55,525 bases of DNA. It comes from Lentilactobacillus raoultii. GTDB taxonomy: Bacteria > Bacillota > Bacilli > Lactobacillales > Lactobacillaceae. This document shows positions 8,452-16,644 of this stretch, piece by piece. The stretch's first letter is position 1; every line of letters begins with the position of its first letter. Location of the stretch: NCBI RefSeq assembly GCF_900411375.1, contig NZ_LS422987.1, positions 1 to 55,525 on the forward strand. Direction: 5' to 3'. Position numbers and translations under genes: made by a program. The notes beneath the pieces were generated by a model. It did no database searches and was not told where the DNA came from. It worked only from the letters and a program-made list of their open reading frames with translations.

Positions 8452-9760
8452 TCAAATCAGTGGTGTAAGAATAACGTCCTTGATTAGGTGACCACCCAGA
8501 TTGTTGAGAAGTTGCCAGAATATAGTACTTTCCCGCTTTTACCAGTGCTGGTGCTTCTCGTCTAGCGTTAGCAAACAGTTCGTAAGACTTCATGGCCTGC
8601 TTATCAACATCTGTAAAATCGGAATTAAGCTCATAAATCCGCATCATTGTGCCACTTTCAGTGGAAATAATGTAAGCTTTATTGCCTTCTTCAAACAAAG
8701 TAAAGTCCCTGGATGGGGTTCCCCAGTGAGCTGTATCAGCCGTTTCGGTTTTATAGTCAGTCATTTTGGTTCCATTATCGTAAACCCCAGTCGGTTGTGT
8801 GTCGGTGCTACTATTCGGATTCAATATTTTAACACCCCAGTTGCGATATTTACTATTACTATCAGCTCCAGGACGCCAGTGACCTAAAAATTTGTAAGGT
8901 CCATCAGCTTGCTGACTGGTAGCAACCGCTACTTGACTTGAGGAATAGCTGCCTTGTCTCTCCCAATGTGCCCATACAACAAACTGTTTATTTTTCTGAT
9001 TATACAAAATTTTGGGTCGCTCCATAATAACGTCAAACATAGCAGGATCGTTAGCATTTGGCTTTAAAATTGTATTAACGTACGTCCAATTTTTCAAATC
9101 TTTGGAAGTATAGAGATTAATACCATTAAAGAAGGCGTGATTATGGCTTTTATCTTCACCAACCCAGTAATAAGTTGGTGTGCCGTCTGAACCAGTTACC
9201 TGAACAAATCCGCCACCATGGGCTTGAATTGGTGCCCCATCAGTATCCAACCACTGAGTGTTATCCGGATGATTAACCACTGCAGCATATCGGTTTGGAT
9301 TGTAGTTTTCCTTAACCATTCCAGCCATCGTCGCCTTAATCACATCAGTTTGCTGATCAATATCTGCTTGAGATGCATCTGATTTTTTGGCTAGAATTTG
9401 CCCGTTTGAAATGGCTGTTCTAAGTAAATTTTGACTGATTTTAGCGTAATCGCTGAGATGAGCGGCCACATTGTCTGCCTGTTTCAACGCATTTTTTAAA
9501 TTGTCCTTGTTGACAGTCTGAGTGCTGGCAGATGATTGAGACACTGCACTTGAACTCGAGTTTGATGACGAACTTGAATTGATCTTGGACGACGAGCTTG
9601 AACTCGAAGCCGTCGTGACGATTGAAACACTTTTTTTCGGAATCGCCGTGGCTGCTTTTGAGGAAATGATTGTTGCTGATAATCCAATCATTGAAAACAA
9701 GGCTACCAATAAATTCGTTTTCAAAAAACTGGTCAGCTTAAAATGATGTTGATTGGCCAT
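8366..9760 (-). CDS. 5' part of frameshifted secreted GH43_24-like exo-beta-1,3-galactanase
   Basis: A 464-residue N-terminal part. It has a signal peptide (about 1-38), a poly-Ser spacer (50-78), a FIVAR-like helical region (about 85-150) and a GH43 five-blade propeller. Marks of subfamily 24 are LDTDGAPIQAHGGG, YYWVGEDKSHN, MERPKILYN (E247) and REAPALVK (E402). The frame leaves at a run of six C (minus strand) and stops seven residues later. Removing one base joins it to the downstream frame and gives a protein of about 900 residues spanning 7054-9760. The start at 9760 follows GGGAG; a TTG six codons upstream is rejected. Type II arabinogalactan backbone is the inferred substrate. Confidence 0.8.
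   Translation of the reverse strand: MANQHHFKLTSFLKTNLLVALFSMIGLSATIISSKAATAIPKKSVSIVTTASSSSSSSKINSSSSSNSSSSAVSQSSASTQTVNKDNLKNALKQADNVAAHLSDYAKISQNLLRTAISNGQILAKKSDASQADIDQQTDVIKATMAGMVKENYNPNRYAAVVNHPDNTQWLDTDGAPIQAHGGGFVQVTGSDGTPTYYWVGEDKSHNHAFFNGINLYTSKDLKNWTYVNTILKPNANDPAMFDVIMERPKILYNQKNKQFVVWAHWERQGSYSSSQVAVATSQQADGPYKFLGHWRPGADSNSKYRNWGVKILNPNSSTDTQPTGVYDNGTKMTDYKTETADTAHWGTPSRDFTLFEEGNKAYIISTESGTMMRIYELNSDFTDVDKQAMKSYELFANARREAPALVKAGKYYILATSQQSGWSPNQGRYSYTTDLSDPNGWKVNRTTSSSGNEVDTPHWSARG
8386..8391 (-). other. Six-base homopolymer at the frameshift point
   Basis: Six G on the plus strand (six C in the coding sense) sit exactly where the two halves of the galactanase must change frame. 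Loss of one base gives VDTPIGLLGDNS in one continuous frame. It may be a real mutation, a phase-variable tract or a sequencing error. Confidence 0.8.
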
Positions 9761-9800
9761 TATGAATGCTCCCTTCAATAATTACATGGATAACCGCCTA

Positions 9801-9815
9801 ATGTTAGCGGTTACA
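9801..9815. promoter_or_regulatory. cre-like site before the galactanase gene
   Basis: ATGTTAGCGGTTACA matches the cre pattern WTGNAANCGNWNNCA with one mismatch. It lies about 40 bases upstream of the start. It also forms part of a dyad, TAACCGC - 9 nt - GCGGTTA, in the 5' leader. CcpA control is inferred. Confidence 0.55.
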
Positions 9816-9916
9816 GTTTCTTTTTCTAAAAAAGGATTCTTCCTTGACTTCTCCAATTCAAAGTTAACTTCAAATTATTCTGTCAGTTTAGAACCCTTTA
9901 TGATGCTTATTTCGAA

Positions 9917-10297
9917 CTATTCTTTATTGTGACCTTTTTTATGAAAACGTGCGGTTGGATCCGTTGCCATGATATTTGTAAACACATCGGTCAACGTCTT
10001 GGTTTTATCTTCAAACTTTTTGTTTAGAATCAATTGCCGAAATTCTTCAATTGACAGATGCTCCACGTCTTTAAACGGTAACGCTGATGGGTTGGCTGAC
10101 TGATTTAAACCAGTTTTTAAAGTTACCACTAAGCCCTCTTTACTATCCAGTGTCACCGTATAGTACTCATAATAACTTGGTGTCTCGTAATTTCCAACCA
10201 ACTCTTGATTTTCCTCAAAGTATTTTCTGATATAATTTTCAAATGCTTCCTGTGATTTAATTGCATCGCGCCATTCTGTTGCATCAACTTTTGCCAT
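9917..10297 (-). CDS. Small conserved protein of unknown function, paralogue A
   Basis: 126 residues, soluble, acidic, without cysteines. It is a clear paralogue of the gene at 19814: shared blocks are NYE..SYYEYYTV.LDSK, PFKDVE.LSIE.FRQLILNKKF and DVF. The start at 10297 is chosen because it aligns with the paralogue's start; the ribosome site (GAAAGAAG) is weak. A basic tail (FHKKGHNKE) is unique to this copy. It is the last gene after GH127 in the same direction. I know no function; its place at the edge of the arabinan cluster, mirrored by the paralogue at the other edge, suggests a linked role. Confidence 0.65.
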   Translation of the reverse strand: MAKVDATEWRDAIKSQEAFENYIRKYFEENQELVGNYETPSYYEYYTVTLDSKEGLVVTLKTGLNQSANPSALPFKDVEHLSIEEFRQLILNKKFEDKTKTLTDVFTNIMATDPTARFHKKGHNKE

Positions 10298-10393
10298 CTG
10301 TTCATCGCTTCTTTCTATCAATTTAGTTGCTAAAATCACGCCATGTTACAAAGTTCTAAAAATTCACGTTCAGTTGCATCACCTCTTTCATGA

Positions 10394-12817
10394 CTAATGC
10401 TCGTTTAGAAATAAGATGCCAAACACCCGGGCACTTTCTTCATGAACACTTGAAAAGCGAACCGCTAAGGACGTTGTTCCTTGATAAAGCTGTTCAGGTA
10501 ATTTAAAGTGCCACTCAAAGAAGCCATTCTGGTCGATTGACTTTGCTTGAGCTGAAGCCACCGTAATTTGCTTTTTAACCAGCGAATGAGGATCATCACC
10601 GACTTGCAGGTTGATCAGTTGGCCATCATCACGTTGATTAAAAATCAAAGTCAATTCCATTCCGGGCTGTGCTTTTTCCATATCAAACACGTAGTAAAAA
10701 TGGCCGGCCGGATCAGCTTGCCTGAATCGTCTGCCAGATGCATAGCCAATCTTAGAATTCTCGGCTTTAAGATGCTTATTAAATTCCCAATTATTTTGAT
10801 CAAAATTCGTTAATTGATCAACAATCCGGCTTTGATAAGCCTTAACAGCCGCTAATTTCTTCTGTTGCTGTTTAGCCGCCAAGCTACCGGCTTGCTGCCA
10901 CTGGAAATAAATTCCATAACGGCAGTCATAAATCTGGTAGTAAGGCACAAACTGAATTTTTTCATCGATTCCTGGCAAACTAATTTTAAACAGGTAGTGA
11001 TCATCATCTGTTACCAATTGATACCGATCTGACAATTGTCTTAACCACGATTGCCAATCCATATGTGCTGTCAGGGTCGTTGGAGCCAGTTGATCTAGGG
11101 TCGATATCCGGACTAAAATTCCATTTGGTCGATCGTTCCTCATGTCTGAATGATCCAATTGCCCAGCAAGCACGTACGGTCCATATTTCAAAGAAAGAAA
11201 CCGCGGATTATCCCGAGTCTCACTAACATCAAGCGTCATTGATAGTTGAAATTGAATTGAGTTGCCAGGAACTACCCGGGTCACCTCAACAAAACCGGCA
11301 GATTCCGAACTACTTTGCTGACCATTTTCATCGATTATTAGGCGACGATGGCTCCAATCAGGGTGCCGAAATTTAATCGTGATCGGTTCAGAGGGCCGTC
11401 CACTCGTTAGCTGTGAGGTACTTAATTGAACCTTGCCGGTTTTCCTGTCGACTCGCAAAGCTACTTTCAAGTTTTCCGCCGGAAGCCTCAACTGATTTGA
11501 ATAATATCCCGTGACATAAAGCGTCTGGCCATCTTTAAAGTAATAGCTATCGCCTAATTTAGTGAAACTTTCGATCCCGGTTCCAGTACAACACCAAAAC
11601 TCATCAAAAGGTCGATTAAAAACTTTTCGATATCCGGCTGCCATCGGTTGAAAATAGGTCATCATACCCGTTTGCGGATTTTGAGAGCCTAAAATGGCAT
11701 TCGTGTACGTTCGATCATAGTAATCCAAATACTTTTTATCACCGGTCACCCTAAACAGCTCTCGGCTGAGTTTTAACATGTTATGCGTATTGCAAGTTTC
11801 ACAAGTGGTTGCCCCATCCTCAATCACCGCATCGTGATACAGTTGATCCGGATCATGAAAATGCTCACTTTGACTATTACCACCGGTCACATATGAATGG
11901 TGATCAATCACAATTTGCCAAAAATTTTTGGCAGCCATTAGATACATCGGAAGCCGTTGCTGTGCTTCGTTATTTAAATATTGGTTGGCCATTTGGGGAT
12001 CACTAAAAATCTCATATCGTCGAATGGCCCCCAACAACTTTGGAATCGTTGTATTCGCATGCTTTCCAGGCAACACATCGTTTGCGTTGGCTAACTCTTG
12101 AAACAACTCAACTTCATCAAAGTAGGTGGCGGCCACTAAATGATGCTCATCTTGAGTAATCGAAAACAGATGGTACAACGCATCATTCATCCCACCGTAT
12201 TCAACGGCCAACATTTTTTTAGGATCAGTTAACCGGCTCACTCGTCGATAAACATAGGTCCCAAAATTTGTGGCAACTTGAAGCGCCTGTCGAGATAAAT
12301 CCGGGTCAATTCTTTTCAGGTCTTCAGATGCCTCAATTAAACCTGCTAAAATTTTATGGAGGTCATACCAAGGGACAATCACATTTTCCTTTTGAGATTC
12401 CGGAACTGGTTTGCCTTCAACCTCATCCAAAGCCACCTCTCGAAAGGCTGAAACATAACCAGCACTTTGAGGATGATTTTTGGCATAAGCCGCTTGTGCT
12501 TCAGATAGCCCCTGGATGCCAATAGCCAATTTTGACCTCAATTGATTGCGCGTTTCCTCTTCAATTTCAGAAGTCATCGCCTGAGAAAGAGCGGACAAAT
12601 AGTGGCCAAAAAAGTGACCTCGAAAATTATGGCCAGTTAAGCGTTCCCAGCCGCCATACGGTGCTTTTGCTTCCGGCTTTAAACCAGCCACTTGATCAAA
12701 ACCATATAAAAACCGCTTTGGGTCTAATTGCATTAAATAATGAATGGTATTCGTCTGGGCCGCTAAAACTTCTGAATCCGTCACTTTGACGTTTTCCAAA
12801 GGAATCGTCTGTTTCAT
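10394..12817 (-). CDS. GH127/GH146 beta-L-arabinofuranosidase
   Basis: 807 residues, no signal peptide, so cytoplasmic. The (alpha/alpha)6 barrel carries the family's zinc-thiolate site: E340 and C342 (CETC) plus C409-C410 (WCCTGTG), one of which is the nucleophile. E318 (SEHF) sits where the acid/base Glu is expected. These match the spacing of the Bifidobacterium enzyme HypBA1 (E322, E338, C340, C417, C418, from memory). The region VPYYQIYDCRYGIYF near residue 620 resembles the GH146 accessory domain, so GH146 (arabinan-type linkage) is an alternative. It lies 13 bases downstream of the large GH51 gene in the same unit. It removes beta-L-arabinofuranose. Confidence 0.88.
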   Translation of the reverse strand: MKQTIPLENVKVTDSEVLAAQTNTIHYLMQLDPKRFLYGFDQVAGLKPEAKAPYGGWERLTGHNFRGHFFGHYLSALSQAMTSEIEEETRNQLRSKLAIGIQGLSEAQAAYAKNHPQSAGYVSAFREVALDEVEGKPVPESQKENVIVPWYDLHKILAGLIEASEDLKRIDPDLSRQALQVATNFGTYVYRRVSRLTDPKKMLAVEYGGMNDALYHLFSITQDEHHLVAATYFDEVELFQELANANDVLPGKHANTTIPKLLGAIRRYEIFSDPQMANQYLNNEAQQRLPMYLMAAKNFWQIVIDHHSYVTGGNSQSEHFHDPDQLYHDAVIEDGATTCETCNTHNMLKLSRELFRVTGDKKYLDYYDRTYTNAILGSQNPQTGMMTYFQPMAAGYRKVFNRPFDEFWCCTGTGIESFTKLGDSYYFKDGQTLYVTGYYSNQLRLPAENLKVALRVDRKTGKVQLSTSQLTSGRPSEPITIKFRHPDWSHRRLIIDENGQQSSSESAGFVEVTRVVPGNSIQFQLSMTLDVSETRDNPRFLSLKYGPYVLAGQLDHSDMRNDRPNGILVRISTLDQLAPTTLTAHMDWQSWLRQLSDRYQLVTDDDHYLFKISLPGIDEKIQFVPYYQIYDCRYGIYFQWQQAGSLAAKQQQKKLAAVKAYQSRIVDQLTNFDQNNWEFNKHLKAENSKIGYASGRRFRQADPAGHFYYVFDMEKAQPGMELTLIFNQRDDGQLINLQVGDDPHSLVKKQITVASAQAKSIDQNGFFEWHFKLPEQLYQGTTSLAVRFSSVHEESARVFGILFLNEH

Positions 12818-12830
12818 CTTTTCACCTCAA

Positions 12831-15143
12831 TCAATTTTGTTTACCAATCAACACATTTACTGAGTACGGTTGAACTGTTACTGTTCCTGTCGCAATTTGA
12901 GTTTCTTTTATTTTAAGCTTATTTGATTGACCAATTTGATTTTCCGTTCCCGGTTGAGCTAATAATTCGCGAAACCGACCATTTTGAAACTTGGAATCAG
13001 TTGTTTGAATTGAAACCGGCTGATCGGTCACATTGACCAGCTTAAGATAATAACGTTTCGTTTTTTCATCAACTGTTAGATTGCTGTATAGCGGTTGAAC
13101 CACAGTTGGCTTAATCTCAATGTCATTAAAGGGTTGCCCATCAATCGACGTGGCCACATGCCGATGGTTAACGTGAATTTCAAAATGATATTGATGGTTG
13201 CTTTTCATCGTCCATTGACACTGATTCCAATCGCTTTCTGTATGATTACGCCCACGTTGTTTGATAATGGAATCTTGGTTCTCCCAACCACCAAGCACCC
13301 ACATGAAATACTTCTCATCGGTTGTCTGGCCAAAAATTAAATGAAATCCTTTGTCAACCCGGCCACCTGTCCTGGTTGCATCAAACGTTAGTGAATAGTT
13401 TTGACTGCTCGTTTTACCCAGCATGTGACGGGCCCGTTCCGCTAATCTTCCGTTTTTAAACTTAAACTGTTGTTGCTGGTTGGTCTCATGATCTATAAAC
13501 GTGACATTTTGATAAGTCACGTCCGCTAAATCGCCTTCAAATCCAAATTGGCCAATAATTGGCTGCGCATCTTTAACCGTGGGTGTCGGCAGGCCATCAA
13601 TTGAATGCGGCACATTCCGGGTTCCCTGGTAATTCATAAACAGCTGTTGAACATAGTAGTTAACCGAAGGACTGACTTGATACTGATTAAAAAAGATCAA
13701 ATCCGGTGTCCAATTAGGATAATCGACATTGCAAAAGAGCGGCGCGTAACAGGCTAACCCGACCTTATCAGCATTTCGTTCCAACCCAAGCATGTAACTT
13801 GCTTCAACAACGGCGTTAATCCATTTGTTTTCCTTTGATGCATACTCACCCAAGAAAGCTTTGGGCCCCTTTGGATCATAGTGATCATAGCGATGCTGAT
13901 TAGCAAGGAACCAATCCGTTGCCATATAATAATGCTCATCCACAAAGTCTGACCCATATTTTTTAGCACTTTTCCAACCACGATTAAATTCGCTGCCGGA
14001 AGCAAACGGACCACTGGTATTAATCAATTTAATTTCTGGATAACGCTGGCGAATTGCTTGATGAAAGTATGGATAACGATCAAAGAAAGGCTGGCCAACC
14101 TCCTCATTGCCAATTGCCAGATATTCCAGATTAAACGGTTCAGGATGACCAAGTTCCGCGCGTTTTTTACCCCACTTAGTCGTCTGGTCACCGTTGGCAA
14201 ATTCAATTAAGTCTAACGCATCATCAATCCAAGGCTGTAATTGATCAATTGGAACGGCACGTTTATGGTGAGGATCATAACCACCAGGAAGCACTGGTAA
14301 TGGTTTGGCACCAAGATCTTCTGCTAACTGAAAATATTCATAAAAGCCAAGTCCAAGCGTCTGATTATATCCCCACTTATTCCGACGGGTTGGTCGCTGT
14401 TCGACCGGGCCAATAGACTTTTTCCACCGATACATCGATTCCCGATCGTTAGGATTCAGTGTGCCATCATGAACTAAGCATCCACCAGGAAACCGCATAA
14501 ATTTCGGCTGCATTGCCGCCAAAACGTCACCTAAATCTTTTCTGACACCATTCTTTCGATGATGAAACGTTTCTGTCGGGAATAGTGAAATCATGTCCAA
14601 ATTCACTTGTGAATCTGGCAGTACCTCAACAATTAGCCGACCCTGATGGCTGTCTCGATTGGCCCGGATGACAAGCTGATGCTTTTGCCAATCAGAACGA
14701 TCAGTGGTAATGGTGAGCGGTGCCGACAATCGATGATGTTGTTCATCCTCTAAAATGACCTGAATGAAGCTTCGGCGACTCGCTGCAATAAAGACTGAAA
14801 ATAAATAAGTGTGATCTGCCTGAAAGTCCATTCCTTGATTAAACCCGTGATTAGCAATTTTAACTGCTTCACCCGTTGAATTAACGGCTAAATAATGCTT
14901 ATTATTTGAATTAAGCGGGTGATCCGTTCGAACTTGAACATCATTAGGATGATCAACAGTCCATGCAAAAGTTTCATGATAATCCGGATGGTCAACCGGT
15001 TCAAATTCAAACGATCTGTTCTGAACCATCTCCGCATATAAGCCACCATCTGCCGCGTGATTTAAATCCTCAAAAAAGATGCCAAACAAATCATTTAGCG
15101 GCGCACCAAATTTATTTTCAATTGTTAGCTTACCTTGTAACAT
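12831..15143 (-). CDS. GH51 alpha-L-arabinofuranosidase, large form
   Basis: 770 residues, cytoplasmic. It has a start typical of the long GH51 type (GIFFEDLNHAADGGLYAEMVQNRSFE), an N-terminal carbohydrate-binding-like region (about 60-190) and the TIM barrel with acid/base E347 (AIGNEE) and nucleophile E433 (FLGEY). A C-terminal arabinofuranosidase domain is interrupted by a concanavalin-like stretch (about 590-690). It removes alpha-L-arabinofuranosyl side groups. The ribosome site AAGGAG is eight bases from the ATG. It is coupled to GH127 downstream. A strong hairpin terminator lies only about 30 bases upstream, so expression probably needs read-through from the transporter gene. Confidence 0.9.
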   Translation of the reverse strand: MLQGKLTIENKFGAPLNDLFGIFFEDLNHAADGGLYAEMVQNRSFEFEPVDHPDYHETFAWTVDHPNDVQVRTDHPLNSNNKHYLAVNSTGEAVKIANHGFNQGMDFQADHTYLFSVFIAASRRSFIQVILEDEQHHRLSAPLTITTDRSDWQKHQLVIRANRDSHQGRLIVEVLPDSQVNLDMISLFPTETFHHRKNGVRKDLGDVLAAMQPKFMRFPGGCLVHDGTLNPNDRESMYRWKKSIGPVEQRPTRRNKWGYNQTLGLGFYEYFQLAEDLGAKPLPVLPGGYDPHHKRAVPIDQLQPWIDDALDLIEFANGDQTTKWGKKRAELGHPEPFNLEYLAIGNEEVGQPFFDRYPYFHQAIRQRYPEIKLINTSGPFASGSEFNRGWKSAKKYGSDFVDEHYYMATDWFLANQHRYDHYDPKGPKAFLGEYASKENKWINAVVEASYMLGLERNADKVGLACYAPLFCNVDYPNWTPDLIFFNQYQVSPSVNYYVQQLFMNYQGTRNVPHSIDGLPTPTVKDAQPIIGQFGFEGDLADVTYQNVTFIDHETNQQQQFKFKNGRLAERARHMLGKTSSQNYSLTFDATRTGGRVDKGFHLIFGQTTDEKYFMWVLGGWENQDSIIKQRGRNHTESDWNQCQWTMKSNHQYHFEIHVNHRHVATSIDGQPFNDIEIKPTVVQPLYSNLTVDEKTKRYYLKLVNVTDQPVSIQTTDSKFQNGRFRELLAQPGTENQIGQSNKLKIKETQIATGTVTVQPYSVNVLIGKQN

Positions 15144-15173
15144 GGCCGATTCTCCTTTAATTCCGCTGTTTTT

Positions 15174-15230
15174 ACAAAAACAAGGCGAGTTGATTTTTAG
15201 AAATCGATATCTAAAATCTACTCACCTTGA
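15174..15230 (-). terminator. Terminator-like hairpin between transporter and GH51-GH127
   Basis: On the minus strand CAAGGTGAGT pairs with ACTCGCCTTG, an inner stem GATTTTAGA/TCTAAAAATC extends it, and TTTTTGT follows. It ends about 30 bases before the large GH51 start, leaving no room for a promoter. It therefore acts either as an attenuator or as a polarity element setting the transporter:enzyme ratio. Confidence 0.75.
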
Positions 15231-15269
15231 TTAGATACCACCTGTGTTTATCCGCTTAGTATCCGAGGA

Positions 15270-16559
15270 TTATTTAACTGATTTAATTCTAAAGATTAGG
15301 AAAGCTCCGACTAATTCAATCAAAAATGATGCCGGAAAGATTGCTTTGTAACCACCAAGATAGGTCACGATTAACGAAGCAACCACAGTTCCTGAAATTT
15401 GAGATAACGTATTGGCTAAATTAATGAAGCCCATATCTTTTCCTGATGTTTCAGCATTAGGTAAAACCGCCAAGTTCAAGGCACCATCAACAGCGTTGTA
15501 AACACCATTACCAATGGCAGCCAAAACAGCGTATGTTAAGATTGTCCAAGGTTTATTATCAAAGAACGGGAAGAATTGAGCAATCCCAATTAATAACGTT
15601 GACAACGCAACAGGAGCCTTTAACCGACCAATTTTATCTGCAACTGGTCCAGAAATTGCGGTAAAGACAACCCCAAAAACCAAGTTAATCATAGAAATTT
15701 CGGAAAGTGTTTTACCGGCGCTTTGCTGACCCAAGTGCATGTAATCTGTCAAAATGTACAACATGTAAGCTGTGGCAATTGTACCACCCATAACCATCAT
15801 TAATTTACCGGCAACTGCATACCAGTAATCTCGAGCGCCTTTAGTTGGCAAAGAAAAGTGAAGCCAAAGTGCGCGGAACGAGAACTTTTCACGCGGTTCA
15901 TCAATGTTGCTACCTTCATGAGCCAGCAATACATGAAGAATCCCCATAACAAACCCAATGGCAGCCATTACATACATCCCTAGCTTAGGATTACCCAAGA
16001 ACTGGGCGGCAACCATGGTAATCACTTGAATGGCCGTGTAACCAATTCCATATAGAGTGGAAATCGTTCCTCGCCATCTAGGTGCGATTCGGTCGGCTTC
16101 CTGGGCCACCATTGCGGCCGCAACCGCATTTTCAGCTGCAGCAACAAAGCCCCAAATCACGACGATCGCCCAGATATCATGTAAATTGGCAACTAAACAA
16201 ATCAAACCGGATTCAACAATTGTGCCGCCAAGAATCCATGGCTTACGTTTCCCCCAACGGGTTCTGGTGATATCGGACAACCCACCAAATATAATATTGG
16301 CAACCGCGGCAACAATTGACGAAACAGAAGCCATTAACGCAATCGCTGCAACTTTACCGCTCGGATCAATTTGGCTAAAATATTGTGGTAGTAACGTATT
16401 TCGAACATTTCCAGCTGGTGCCAACCAAACAAATGGCCCAATCAGCATGGCTAATCCAAAAAGTTTAGGAAATTTCGGTTGTTCGGCATTGGTTATTTTA
16501 GCGTTTGTCGGTTCAACTGGCACTTCCTGCTGCTTTTTATTATTATTCTTATCTGCCAT
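15270..16559 (-). CDS. MFS oligosaccharide importer (arabino-oligosaccharide, inferred)
   Basis: 429 residues with about 12 membrane helices and a charged cytoplasmic N-terminal tail rich in Asn/Lys. The MFS loop 2-3 signature is GGLSDITRTRWGKRKP, and its second-half counterpart GPVADKIGRLKAP. It is a clear paralogue of the transporter at 47486 (shared YFSQIDP/LFSQIDP, RIAPRWRGT/RVAPKWRGT, NGVYNAVDGALN). It sits between two GH51 genes. The import role is inferred from context. Its leader has a perfect cre site inside a hairpin. The ribosome site is GGAGGG. Confidence 0.85.
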   Translation of the reverse strand: MADKNNNKKQQEVPVEPTNAKITNAEQPKFPKLFGLAMLIGPFVWLAPAGNVRNTLLPQYFSQIDPSGKVAAIALMASVSSIVAAVANIIFGGLSDITRTRWGKRKPWILGGTIVESGLICLVANLHDIWAIVVIWGFVAAAENAVAAAMVAQEADRIAPRWRGTISTLYGIGYTAIQVITMVAAQFLGNPKLGMYVMAAIGFVMGILHVLLAHEGSNIDEPREKFSFRALWLHFSLPTKGARDYWYAVAGKLMMVMGGTIATAYMLYILTDYMHLGQQSAGKTLSEISMINLVFGVVFTAISGPVADKIGRLKAPVALSTLLIGIAQFFPFFDNKPWTILTYAVLAAIGNGVYNAVDGALNLAVLPNAETSGKDMGFINLANTLSQISGTVVASLIVTYLGGYKAIFPASFLIELVGAFLIFRIKSVK

Positions 16560-16580
16560 CTAAAATCCCTCCATATTTTA

Positions 16581-16614
16581 TGCCAGATATTGTAACCGTT
16601 TACATCATCTGGCA
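16581..16614. promoter_or_regulatory. Perfect cre site nested in an inverted repeat
   Basis: On the minus strand ATGTAAACGGTTACA (16591-16605) matches WTGNAANCGNWNNCA at every fixed position. It is flanked by TGCCAGAT and ATCTGGCA arms (16581-16588, 16607-16614). It lies between the short GH51 stop and the transporter start, so it may act as a CcpA roadblock or a hairpin in the intercistronic RNA. Confidence 0.7.
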
Positions 16615-16644
16615 ACAGCCAAGCCCTCACTTAGCTGTCTTATC

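Noticed and set aside
9496-9687. Arg/Gln-rich open frame inside the galactanase gene
   Set aside because: Out-of-frame shadow of the poly-Ser region; no ribosome site.
13095-14206. Several open frames within the large GH51 gene
   Set aside because: They are shadows in other frames; the GH51 frame has both catalytic Glu motifs and full-length family similarity.
15270-16559. Assigning the importer to the GPH (XylP/LacS) family
   Set aside because: The MFS loop motifs (SDITRTRWGKRKP) and its paralogue suggest a related sugar MFS, but without a profile search I could not fix the exact subfamily, so it is called only MFS.
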